Shown piece after piece: positions 7,769-15,380 of a DNA stretch of 32,756 nucleotides. The DNA is taken from positions 1 through 32,756 of the forward strand of contig DASYDW010000119.1 in NCBI GenBank assembly GCA_036499395.1. Direction: 5' to 3'. The position numbers and the translations under genes were made by a program. Every line of letters starts with the position of its first letter. Positions within the stretch are counted from its first letter, which is position 1. Source of the stretch: Pirellulales bacterium (GTDB lineage: Bacteria; Planctomycetota; Planctomycetia; Pirellulales; JACPPG01). The notes beneath the pieces are model-generated. The model did no database searches. It was not told the DNA's origin and worked only from the letters and a program-made list of their open reading frames with translations.

Positions 7769-8671
7769 CTAGGACTCTCGCGACCGGGAAATCGCGCTCA
7801 GGGCGACGCGCCGTAGATACCGGCAATAGTCGTTGCCCCCCCAGGCCGAGAGCTCGAGTAGCTGCTCGGCAGTGATCAGCCCGCGCAAGAAGGCAGCTTC
7901 TTCAACACAGCCGATGTTCCGTCCTCGTTCGTTCTGCATCATTTCGACGAAAACGGCCGCCGAAAGTTGAACCTCGTGCGTGCCGATATCGAACCATGCG
8001 GATTCCGTATCCAACTGCACGACTTGCAGGCCGCCGCGGTCGAGATAAGCTCGGGAGATGTCGGAAAGCGTAACGCGATCTCCGCGGCGAGAATGCAGAT
8101 CGGCGGCGATTTGCGGCAAGTGCCGGTCGAACAAATAGAAACCGGCGATCGCGGCGCTGCTTCGCGTCGACACGAGATTCGACACGATCGAAATGGGGTT
8201 GCCGCTTGGATCGAACTCTACGACGTCGTAAGGCCGACGAGCGACCAATCCCTTGGTGAAAATGGTTGCGCCGTCCGGTCGCAGGGCAGCTTGCAAAACA
8301 GCCAACTCGAAACGCGCCCCGTAAAATAGCTGGTCGGTCAAAATCAGTGCAACGTTTTCGTCGCACAGGAATTTTCGGCCGACTTGGAAGGCGTTTGCCC
8401 GGATCGTCGAGCGCGTGGCGTAGTCGATTCGCAGCCCTAATTTTGCCCCGTCGGCCAGTAATTGCTGCAGCCCGCGTATGTCCTCGCTGGTGGAAATGAT
8501 CAACACCTCGCGGACGCCGGCCATGATCAATACCGAGAGCGGGTAGTAGATCATCGGTTTGTCGTAGATCGGGACGAGCGACTTTCCGAAGGCCGCGGTC
8601 ACGGGATAGAGGCGCGTACCGGCACTCTGCGCCAGGATGATCCCTTTTTTGAAGTAGCCTTGACCGTTCAT
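7769..8671 (-). CDS. Diverged RfbA-like sugar-1-phosphate nucleotidyltransferase
   Basis: A 300-residue protein clearly related along its length to glucose-1-phosphate thymidylyltransferase (RfbA/RmlA), which makes dTDP-glucose. Retained blocks include GTRLYP, LVPIYDKPMIYYPLSVL, YGARFELAVLQ and a C-terminal WFDIGTH. Several conserved positions differ from the canonical enzyme. The glycine-rich ILAGGSGTRL reads ILAQSAGTRL. The base-binding QPSPDGLAQ segment is replaced by TRSTIRANA. LGDNIFYG reads LTDQLFYG. The EEKP sugar-phosphate motif reads IVSNL. The lysine of the KxLxPIYDKP segment and the two metal-ligand aspartates (in TDQ and WFD) are kept. It may have altered specificity or be a non-catalytic relative. 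The start ATG at 8671 gives MNGQGYFKKGIIL, a few residues longer than usual. Confidence 0.85.
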   Translation of the reverse strand: MNGQGYFKKGIILAQSAGTRLYPVTAAFGKSLVPIYDKPMIYYPLSVLIMAGVREVLIISTSEDIRGLQQLLADGAKLGLRIDYATRSTIRANAFQVGRKFLCDENVALILTDQLFYGARFELAVLQAALRPDGATIFTKGLVARRPYDVVEFDPSGNPISIVSNLVSTRSSAAIAGFYLFDRHLPQIAADLHSRRGDRVTLSDISRAYLDRGGLQVVQLDTESAWFDIGTHEVQLSAAVFVEMMQNERGRNIGCVEEAAFLRGLITAEQLLELSAWGGNDYCRYLRRVALSAISRSRES

Positions 8672-9206
8672 TTCTCGTCGCTTGGCTGACGATGCTCGCC
8701 CAAACTATCCCTAAAACAACCGATAATGGGCTGTCGCGGAGAACCGCAAAGTCTGTAGCCGGGGTCTGCGACCCCCGGAGCGCCATTGTGAGGTCCCAGC
8801 CTCGAAGAGGCCGGCTACAGACGACGGCACGCAGATTCTCAACTTGGCAATTCTGCTGTCCCTAGGGCATCTTGCTCCTCCGCGCTGGGCGTGCGCGGCG
8901 GCCTTGTCGCGCAATACAAAGACCGGGGAGAGGAGCACGCCACTGCCGGGCAGAACCATTGCGCCAATATGGGTTTGCCGCCGAGCTGTGAGGCGCGAAA
9001 CCCTCTCAACCTTTAAGAGCGATTTTCCGCAGGAGAATCGGACGCGGCGCAGAAAGAAAAACTTCCGTTTCGACGGATCGCTAATAATTGCCGCACGTTA
9101 GGTCGCGCAGCGGATCCCGCGAAATCGAGTCGAGTCTTTTTCAGAAATTGTTTTTCGACTTACTCGTGTCAGGAATCGGGACGCCGGCGCGGCGGCTTAC
9201 TGAATG
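8672..9206. other. Intergenic region holding a REP-like palindrome
   Basis: 535 bp between two minus-strand genes. It holds the inverted-repeat element at 8751-8822, annotated separately. Short frames on both strands (for example 8711-8959 minus and 8844-9101 plus) run through that element or overlap each other and have no recognisable domain, so I do not call them genes. Promoter signals for the RfbA-like gene and a terminator for the GT39 cluster are expected here but not clear. Confidence 0.5.
8751..8822. repeat. REP-like palindromic repeat element
   Basis: A perfect 12-bp inverted repeat, GTCTGTAGCCGG at 8751-8762 and CCGGCTACAGAC at 8811-8822, encloses further hairpin-forming segments. 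These are a near-perfect stem around GGGGTCTGCGACCCC at about 8759-8778, and GAGGTCCCAGCCTC and CCTCGAAGAGG further right. The nested-palindrome build and position in an intergenic gap are those of a dispersed REP/MITE-like element. Only one copy is present in this window, so dispersal elsewhere in the genome is inferred. Confidence 0.7.
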
Positions 9207-11369
9207 TTACTGTGGCATTTTCGCTTCGTAACTTCGATTCTCGGTTTGCCATTCCGGTTCGGCCAGCACCTCGACCGGTGGGCCGTCGAGCGCTTGGTCG
9301 ATGTCGTCGTCGGTCAGCCGGTAAATCAGGATTGAATACCCGATTTCGTCATCAGGCTCACGGGCTCGCAGATAGCTCGCCAGCCGACTAAATCGCAGTC
9401 GTTCGTACAAGTCGAATACCTTGTCCCAAGTTTCAGGCGGCGCGATGCGCGCCAGCTGTTCCCGGCCGGCGGCATTTTCATCCAACCGCAGATAGGTCCC
9501 CAGATCTTGTCGTACCTGTTGATAGGAAGTTTCGTAATCTACGTTCCAGCGTCCGGGCGGGCTGATCATGAAGCACTGCAGCATCGTGGCACTGATGATG
9601 TACGTGCCGCCGGTCAACGGCTCCGGAACGTGCGGCTCTCGGTGATAGGGAAACGACGGTAATCGCCGCGGCTGAATGCCGTAGTACTCGGGATGCGAGC
9701 CGCCAAAGAACGAGAAATACAATCGGCTCGGATCGCGTGTGTCGGCCGGATGCCGATCGAGCCAGCTTTTGAGCTGTTTCAAATCCTGGCTCCAATCAAG
9801 CGAGCTGTCACCGAGGTGCCGATAGCTCTGGGTCGGCCCTCCCGCGACGACGTTGAAGTAGGCCAGATAGTCCGGCCAGAACCATAGACATTCGGCCACC
9901 AAGGCAAACAACGCGCCGACGAGCACGACGCTCGCGAGTGACGCCAGGAGACGCCTGCGCGGAGCTTCGGCGGGTAGGCTGCTTGGACCGTCGGCAGACG
10001 GCGCTCGATTGCCTGGCGCGTTCAACCACCAGGCCGCCGCTCCGGCCAAGATCATCAATGGTGGATAGGTCGGCAGGAGGTGCCGATGACCGATATTCAA
10101 ATGGCTGGTCAGTGAGAATAGCCAATAAACGCAAAACAGCACCAAAAGCGGGGAAAGGTCATAGAGCAATTTTCCCAGCGAATGGGGCGAGGCTTCGGAT
10201 GGATCGCTACCAGTTGGCCGATTGAAAATGAGTGCCGCGATGGCAAGCACAACCACGACGAACAACTCGAGCGGCGTTTTGTAGGCCAAACAGTAAGGAA
10301 AGAAGCTGAGCCAACCACGCTGGCGAAACGCGCCATTCAAATACGCGGCGCGCTCATCCGCCGTATGCAGCGTGTGCGAGAATCCATACAGATAAGCCTC
10401 GGGCAGCAGGTGATGGTCGCGCGAGAAGCCGATGACGTCGTTGACCGTACGCGACTTCGTCTTTACAGCCTCCCACGATATTTCGCGCGATGGCGGGCCC
10501 AGGTCGGGTTTCAACAGCGAATAGCGAAAGCCGAACGAGGCCCAGATCGACCATGCCACGCCGAAGACCAGCAGCAACCCGATGCCGGTAAACAATGCCA
10601 GTTGCGCCAGGCGCCCTTGAACCTGGCGAACGCGACCGATCGCGATAACTGTAGGCGCGGGGTTCAATAGACGCACGACTAGCAGCAAGAGACCCATGGG
10701 AACAATCATGGGCCCGGAGAATTTCACAAGAAAAACGCCGGACAACGTAAACCAGCTCAGTAGCAGAGTTACTAGTGAAACCCTGTGCAACAGGCACCAC
10801 AACGCACCGACCGCGGCCGCGAAGAACAGTGCCGAGGCCATGTCAGCCAGGATCAGAAAGCCGTTGGCCAGCATGGTCGGTGAAAAAACGAAAAGTGCCA
10901 GGCTCAGTAGGCCCGCCCGCGCGCCGAATAGCGCGCGCGACCAACAGTAGATCACGATGCCCAGCAGCAGAGCAAAGACCGATGCCATGATGCGCCCGGC
11001 TAGAAGCATGCGATCGACGTCGTGCCCCAGGCCGTAACAGAACTCTTCGGTATACCTCCACTCGCTCAGGTCGCGCCAGGCGGGTGAATCGATCGAGGGG
11101 AGTTCGTAGCCGGCCAGCCACACGGGTAGCCCACACCAGTGCTGCGGCCAGTTGCCGCTCGCCGGTTGTACGCGATAGTCACCCGTGTCCCAGAAGCTGA
11201 CGCCGCCCGCAAGATGAATGCCCTCGTCGCCGGTTTGTGATTTGCGACACGCGGCCGAGATACCGAGCGCCAGGTAGCACGCCAAAAGTGCGACAACGGC
11301 GAGCGCCGCCTTTGACACGTTCGATGAGCGTGCGGTATTCGGCGGCGGCGCGTGCGGCACGGCGATCAC
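9207..11369 (-). CDS. GT39-like integral membrane glycosyltransferase
   Basis: A 720-residue polytopic membrane protein. The first helix (about residues 19-38) is followed by a TGDEGIHLAGG segment carrying the paired Asp-Glu that is the catalytic-site hallmark of the PMT/ArnT (GT39) superfamily. These enzymes use lipid-linked sugars on the outer face of the membrane. About nine to eleven further hydrophobic segments lie between residues 110 and 500, and a soluble C-terminal region of about 200 residues follows. The acceptor is unknown. It starts with GTG at 11369, only 6 bp after the stop of the epimerase gene and preceded by AAGGG, so it is the last gene of the four-gene cluster. Start choice is uncertain by a few codons. 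Confidence 0.8.
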   Translation of the reverse strand: MIAVPHAPPPNTARSSNVSKAALAVVALLACYLALGISAACRKSQTGDEGIHLAGGVSFWDTGDYRVQPASGNWPQHWCGLPVWLAGYELPSIDSPAWRDLSEWRYTEEFCYGLGHDVDRMLLAGRIMASVFALLLGIVIYCWSRALFGARAGLLSLALFVFSPTMLANGFLILADMASALFFAAAVGALWCLLHRVSLVTLLLSWFTLSGVFLVKFSGPMIVPMGLLLLVVRLLNPAPTVIAIGRVRQVQGRLAQLALFTGIGLLLVFGVAWSIWASFGFRYSLLKPDLGPPSREISWEAVKTKSRTVNDVIGFSRDHHLLPEAYLYGFSHTLHTADERAAYLNGAFRQRGWLSFFPYCLAYKTPLELFVVVVLAIAALIFNRPTGSDPSEASPHSLGKLLYDLSPLLVLFCVYWLFSLTSHLNIGHRHLLPTYPPLMILAGAAAWWLNAPGNRAPSADGPSSLPAEAPRRRLLASLASVVLVGALFALVAECLWFWPDYLAYFNVVAGGPTQSYRHLGDSSLDWSQDLKQLKSWLDRHPADTRDPSRLYFSFFGGSHPEYYGIQPRRLPSFPYHREPHVPEPLTGGTYIISATMLQCFMISPPGRWNVDYETSYQQVRQDLGTYLRLDENAAGREQLARIAPPETWDKVFDLYERLRFSRLASYLRAREPDDEIGYSILIYRLTDDDIDQALDGPPVEVLAEPEWQTENRSYEAKMPQ

Positions 11370-11375
11370 CCCTTG

Positions 11376-12383
11376 TCAGCGGCCGGCGGTTCCGGCCGGC
11401 TGCGGTCGCGCGGCGTAGTAGCGCAGGGCTCGTTCAACGCCCTCGCGAAAATCGATTATGTGCGAGAAGCCTAATTGCCTCTGGCGAGTCGTGTCTCCGC
11501 CTCGCGCAAAAACACCGGTCGGCTGGTTGGACAAGCCTTGTACATCGGGATGATAGCCTAGCGCGTACGCCGCCACTTGGGCGAACTCGATAAAGCTAGT
11601 AAAAATGCCTGTCGACAGATTCAGAGCGTCGGCGTCGTCGATCTTATCCATGGTTCCGAGGATGCCATCGATGCAATCCTCGATGTGGATAAAATCACGC
11701 ATCTGCGTGCCTGTGCCCCACACGTTCAGCACTTTGGCCCCTTGATGCTCGATGGCACGCTTGCAGATGCTGGGAAAAGGATAAGCGTCATCCTGATCCT
11801 CACCATAACCCGAGAAGGGCCGATAGCAGATCGATTTCAAACCGTGCTTCTCGTACGCCAGACGTGCCAGGTACTCGCACGTCAGCTTCGCCCAGCCGTA
11901 GGTCATGTCGGGCATGCCGATATCGCCATCGAACGAAATCATGTCCTCTTTCAGCAGGACATAATGATCGGCACGTTGCAGATTGATTGGGTACGCAGCG
12001 CTCGAGCTGAAACAGACATTTTTACGGGGCCGCGCCCGCTTCGCCCATTGCCAATATTGAGCGTCGATGGCCAGATCATCGGCCACGGCAAGCGGATTAT
12101 TCTCGATCATCAGCCGGCCGCCGACCATGGCAGCCAGGTGAAAGGCGTAGTCAAAATCCGTGTCGGCGACGCGCTGAAACCAGCTACGGCAATCTTCCTG
12201 ATGAAAGTGGAAGTTCCGATAGTCGCGCGGATCAAAGAGTGGCCAGCCTTTCGCTGGGGCGATCCCCCCAGTGTCAGCGGCCAGGCAATCCACCACGTGG
12301 ACTTCATCGCCCGCGTCCAGTAGGCGCCGGACCAGATGCCGGCCGACGAATCCCGCGCCGCCAGTCACCAGCATCTTACGCAT
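11376..12383 (-). CDS. NAD-dependent epimerase/dehydratase, GDP-mannose-epimerase-like
   Basis: A 335-residue extended short-chain dehydrogenase/reductase. The N-terminal Rossmann motif TGGAGFVG is at residues 7-14 and the catalytic Tyr-x-x-x-Lys is in TYGWAKL. An SSSAAYP segment carries the active-site serine, and a WGTGTQMRDFIHIEDC block near the middle is typical of nucleotide-sugar epimerases. The LAAMVGG, LKED and YRPFSGYGE pattern most resembles GDP-mannose 3,5-epimerase and GDP-fucose synthase relatives, but the substrate cannot be fixed. It probably makes an activated sugar for the neighbouring glycosyltransferases. Its start overlaps the end of the STELLO-like gene by 8 bp and its stop is 6 bp from the GT39 gene, consistent with one transcript. 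Confidence 0.85.
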   Translation of the reverse strand: MRKMLVTGGAGFVGRHLVRRLLDAGDEVHVVDCLAADTGGIAPAKGWPLFDPRDYRNFHFHQEDCRSWFQRVADTDFDYAFHLAAMVGGRLMIENNPLAVADDLAIDAQYWQWAKRARPRKNVCFSSSAAYPINLQRADHYVLLKEDMISFDGDIGMPDMTYGWAKLTCEYLARLAYEKHGLKSICYRPFSGYGEDQDDAYPFPSICKRAIEHQGAKVLNVWGTGTQMRDFIHIEDCIDGILGTMDKIDDADALNLSTGIFTSFIEFAQVAAYALGYHPDVQGLSNQPTGVFARGGDTTRQRQLGFSHIIDFREGVERALRYYAARPQPAGTAGR

Positions 12384-13296
12384 GATCGAAATGCCTCCGA
12401 TAAAGCTCGAACGCCCACAACGAACGGCCAGGCAGATAGGCCATGATCGATTCGGGGTCGCGGGCCAGGTCGCGCACCAGGTTCAGATTGTTTTCATAGC
12501 CGAGATATTCCTGCCGCATGTCACGCACCAGGTCGTGGGGGTTGCGCTCCTGATAGACCGACGCCCGGTTGTAAACGACATTCCGTCCCTTGGCCTGCAA
12601 GTAGTAGGCGGCCCAGATATCGTCCATCCGGCCGACGTGCGGGAACAAAAAATAATCGCGCAGGCAATGACCGCTCAAGAATGTGTTTTGCGAGTTGAAG
12701 GGGGACAGCCGATTAGCTGCGAACGGAAAGACCTCCGTGTCAAACGTGCATTCCGGCGCATGCTCCATGCGGCAAATAGCGTCGATATCGGGATCGCCAT
12801 TCCAAAAGTCGGCCTGGACGTCGACGGTGATGCTGCGCCGCGATATCCGGCTGTATTCGCGCTTGGCGAGCAGTTGCAAAGGATATCCACGATGCCAAAG
12901 GTGGCTATGATTCGTGGCGCCGACCGGGTCGAAGGCGGGCAGGTCGGTCTCGTAATAGTTCACGTCAACGTTTTGACCGACGAGCAGGTTCTGGCCCCAG
13001 CCATCCAACGGGATATTATCGTCGTCGACCACCGCGACAACGTCAGCCCCCATGTCATGTGCCCACAACAGCCCGAAGCTGCGCCGTTGAATGCAATTCC
13101 AACCGATCGCGTCGGACAATGCCGGGTCGTATTTCTCCTGCTCCTCGGGAGTAACGTAGATCCCGCGCTTCAACCGATAATCGGCGGGCGTTTTCTTGTC
13201 GCCAATCACGACCAACTCCCAATCCTCGAACGACTGGAATCGTTCCAGCGCCTTGGTCGGGGGATTGATCGTCGTGGTGACAATGACCTTCTTCAT
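12376..13296 (-). CDS. STELLO-family (DUF288-like) glycosyltransferase
   Basis: A 306-residue protein beginning MKKVIVTTTINPPTKAL. It contains WELVVIGDKKTPADYRL, a QRRSFGLLWAHDMGADVVAVVDDDN region with a DDD metal/nucleotide-binding motif, and a C-terminal half rich in aromatic residues. The order 'VVTTIN.PT, VVxGDxKTP, (R/K)xxGxLxAxxxGAxxxxxxDDDN' is that of the STELLO/DUF288 glycosyltransferase family, known from plants and nematodes and also found in bacteria. It has no signal peptide or membrane segment, so it should act in the cytoplasm or at the inner membrane face. It lies 75 bp downstream of the GT2 gene and overlaps the epimerase gene by 8 bp. The sugar transferred is not predictable. 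Confidence 0.75.
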   Translation of the reverse strand: MKKVIVTTTINPPTKALERFQSFEDWELVVIGDKKTPADYRLKRGIYVTPEEQEKYDPALSDAIGWNCIQRRSFGLLWAHDMGADVVAVVDDDNIPLDGWGQNLLVGQNVDVNYYETDLPAFDPVGATNHSHLWHRGYPLQLLAKREYSRISRRSITVDVQADFWNGDPDIDAICRMEHAPECTFDTEVFPFAANRLSPFNSQNTFLSGHCLRDYFLFPHVGRMDDIWAAYYLQAKGRNVVYNRASVYQERNPHDLVRDMRQEYLGYENNLNLVRDLARDPESIMAYLPGRSLWAFELYRRHFDHA

Positions 13297-13371
13297 GAAA
13301 ATGGAATTCCTGCGAGCCGTTGTTCGAGGGGAGTCGAGCCGTTCTTGTGTGCTGAATCTGGTCGGAAGCCG

Positions 13372-14142
13372 CTACTGCGTCACCGGAATTTCGCTCGCCG
13401 CGCGCAATAGGCTCGACTTGCAGGCAAACCGCGATTTTAGGCCGGTGCGGAAGTAAACGAAATTTTGAAAAAAAGTATTTTGAGACACCCCTTCGTGGCG
13501 CGCCTTCCAGGCTGCCGGGATTTCGACAACCGGCACTCCCAATCGTAACGGCTTAATCATCGTTTCGAACAGGAACGGATGCCGCAGCTCTTCCCAGCGG
13601 ATCGACTGGACCAGCCGCGTCGGCATGATGCGAAAGGCGTAGGTCATATCAGACAATCGGGTTCCATACATCAGCGAAAACGACTGTTGAAATACCCAGT
13701 TCAACAGTAGCTTGAGTTGCGAATACCCTTCGAACGAGCCACCGGAAATCCAGCGAGACGCGGTGACGATGCCCGCTGGATTTTTTGCCTCCTCCTCGAT
13801 CATCCGTCGCACTAGGTTCGGGTCCGTCTCTAGATCGCTGGCCATGAGAATTACATGGGTTCCTCGCGCCAGGTCGAACGCTTCGCGAATCGCGCCCCCC
13901 AGAAACGGCAGCTTTTGATGATGCACCACGATGAGCGGCCCCAGCTCGCGCACGAGTTCGGCAACCGTCGCCATAGCGTCGGGAGTAGTCCGGTCGCAGA
14001 CCACGACCAGGAATTCCCGAATCCACGGGCGATTGTCCGCGAGCACGATTTCGACGGTCTGGCGCAGCGAGATCGTCTCGTTCATCACGGGAACGATGAC
14101 GCTAACCGACTCAAGCTTTGCGACCTGCCGCCAATCCGCCAT
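13372..14142 (-). CDS. Family 2 glycosyltransferase (dolichyl-phosphate-mannose-synthase-like)
   Basis: A 256-residue GT-A fold glycosyltransferase. SVSVIVPVMNETISLRQTV at residues about 12-30 is the family 2 N-terminal strand-helix. VVVCDRTTPD replaces the usual 'VDD.S.D' nucleotide-binding turn. HVILMASDLETDP carries the acidic D-x-(E/D) metal site (residues about 95-107), where canonical DPM1-like enzymes have 'MDaDlqhpP'. There is no C-terminal membrane anchor. It probably loads a sugar onto a polyprenyl phosphate or similar acceptor, which would provide the lipid-linked donor that the GT39 protein in the same cluster requires (inference). It is the first gene of the cluster; a GGGGGGAAAG purine tract precedes its ATG at 14142. 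Confidence 0.85.
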   Translation of the reverse strand: MADWRQVAKLESVSVIVPVMNETISLRQTVEIVLADNRPWIREFLVVVCDRTTPDAMATVAELVRELGPLIVVHHQKLPFLGGAIREAFDLARGTHVILMASDLETDPNLVRRMIEEEAKNPAGIVTASRWISGGSFEGYSQLKLLLNWVFQQSFSLMYGTRLSDMTYAFRIMPTRLVQSIRWEELRHPFLFETMIKPLRLGVPVVEIPAAWKARHEGVSQNTFFQNFVYFRTGLKSRFACKSSLLRAASEIPVTQ

Positions 14143-14409
14143 GCGGAGCTTTCCCCCCGAGACCGTGCGCCCCGATCCGAGGAGCCACTTAAGATGCTAG
14201 TCTCGATTCTCGCCAGCGGTCGCGTACGGAACAAGCCCCGGATTTTCGGGCCAAATGCGTGCCGAGGGGGCGAGTTTTCGAGCTTTTTATAGCCGACCCA
14301 AGAGGGGGCAATGATCGGCGAAGTAGAACTTGCCCAAGGCGCACCAACGGGCGCTGGTAACTGAGCGTCACTGGCCGACGCGTTAAACGCGGCAAGGTAA
14401 CTTGTCGCA
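14143..14409. promoter_or_regulatory. Intergenic region upstream of the glycan cluster
   Basis: About 270 bp between the second PEP-CTERM gene and the GT2 gene, both on the minus strand. No coding frame with recognisable motifs is present. The promoter of the glycan cluster should lie here. On the minus strand TTGTTC followed 17 bp later by GAGAAT (about 14200-14230) is a weak candidate only. Confidence 0.3.
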
Positions 14410-14437
14410 GCGCCGCAGAACTTACCAGGTGCGGCGC
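14410..14437 (-). terminator. Hairpin spanning the stop codon of the second PEP-CTERM gene
   Basis: A perfect 8-bp stem, GCGCCGCA at 14410-14417 and TGCGGCGC at 14430-14437, with a 12-nt loop that contains the TAA stop codon (14422-14424). No T-run follows in the direction of transcription, so it is not a classical intrinsic terminator. It may mark the 3' end of the mRNA or affect termination of translation. Confidence 0.35.
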
Positions 14438-15243
14438 GGTCGACGACGACCCAGGAATAATGCTGTAGCCGCGGCCGAGAGTGCCAGCAAAATGGCGCCC
14501 GGTTCGGGGATTTGTAGTGTAATGGTGCCGCCCTCGAATGAGGTACCAGACTGCGCCGTTGGTAATCCAGTCCCCTGTGAATTTCCTTCGTAGGTTCCCC
14601 AGGGGCTGCCGGCGATGGGGGCCAGCGTCACGCTGCTGGAAACAAAAGCCGTGCGTTGTACGAGGATTGTGCCCAGCAAGGTCGGCAAGCCGAGTCCGTC
14701 GGCAGATCCGTCGCCGGGCCGGCCGGCTTCGCCGTATTGTCGATTGGCTGCCTCGCCGGGGGCGGCTTCGATGATGATACTTTGCAGGTCGTTGGGATTG
14801 GCTCCGTAGTCGCCGTTGCTGTATTGCCAGGACATCTGCACTCCGCCGGGGGCGGCGCCGTTCGAGTCGAAGGTGGCGAGTGAGGGATTGGCAGGGTAGT
14901 ACCCATTCGCCTGTGCGGTCGCTGGATCAAGCCAGCCCGAGGCATTCTGGATCCCTGCCCCCAACTGGATGTTGAAGATCGCTGTCCAGAAGTCTTCGCC
15001 CGGCGTTGCCCCGTCAAGCGTCATGCGAAACTCGTATTGCAGGTAGTCGCCGACGGGCGTGGCGGCGCCGTCATTGCCCAGCACACCGAGCGGCGCGAAC
15101 GAGGCGTCATAGCTTTGCACGTAGCTCGGAACGATCGAGATCGTCGCGGCAACGGCACTCGCTGTGCCCCGAAAGAGGAGCATCGCGAATAACAAGACGG
15201 GCCACGTCACGACAAGCCATCGGTGCGAGTTTTTTGCAATCAT
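14422..15243 (-). CDS. PEP-CTERM sorting-domain exported protein
   Basis: A 273-residue exported protein. An N-terminal signal peptide (basic start, then WLVVTWPVLLFAMLLF, with a probable cut near ASAVAA) precedes a beta-rich body with many Gly, Asn and Thr residues. The C-terminus is a textbook PEP-CTERM: IPEPGA, a hydrophobic helix (ILLALSAAATALFL) and a cluster of arginines (GRRRPRR). Such proteins are cut and anchored or released by an exosortase, often in bacteria that export exopolysaccharide. The body does not match a family I recognise. It lies between the glycan cluster and the giant surface protein, on the same strand as both. Its stop codon sits in the loop of a strong hairpin. Confidence 0.88.
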   Translation of the reverse strand: MIAKNSHRWLVVTWPVLLFAMLLFRGTASAVAATISIVPSYVQSYDASFAPLGVLGNDGAATPVGDYLQYEFRMTLDGATPGEDFWTAIFNIQLGAGIQNASGWLDPATAQANGYYPANPSLATFDSNGAAPGGVQMSWQYSNGDYGANPNDLQSIIIEAAPGEAANRQYGEAGRPGDGSADGLGLPTLLGTILVQRTAFVSSSVTLAPIAGSPWGTYEGNSQGTGLPTAQSGTSFEGGTITLQIPEPGAILLALSAAATALFLGRRRPRRTW

Positions 15244-15292
15244 CGGATGTTGAACCTCGGGCGCCTATTTATTGAGTAGATGATGGGACGGG

Positions 15293-15313
15293 GGGGCATA
15301 CGAGAAATGCCCC
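15293..15313 (-). terminator. Hairpin downstream of the giant surface protein gene
   Basis: GGGGCAT at 15293-15299 and ATGCCCC at 15307-15313 form a perfect 7-bp stem with a 7-nt loop, 67 bp beyond the stop of the giant gene. A C-rich rather than T-rich stretch follows on the transcribed strand, so intrinsic termination is only a possibility. Confidence 0.35.
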
Positions 15314-15380
15314 GGTTAACGCAGATAGTTGGCGTTTGTAGTCCGGCCCATTAGCTGCCTTTCAATAAACAACTCGAGAA

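Noticed and set aside
8711..8959. Minus-strand 82-codon frame
   Set aside because: Half of it is translation of the palindromic repeat, which gives a low-complexity Arg-rich sequence; no ribosome binding site.
11577..12323. Plus-strand frame of 248 codons antisense to the epimerase
   Set aside because: The opposite strand encodes a full SDR with Rossmann and YxxxK motifs; shadow.
12271..13410. Long plus-strand frame (379 codons) antisense to the STELLO-like gene
   Set aside because: It has no recognisable domain and lies opposite a gene with clear family motifs; it is a high-G+C shadow frame.
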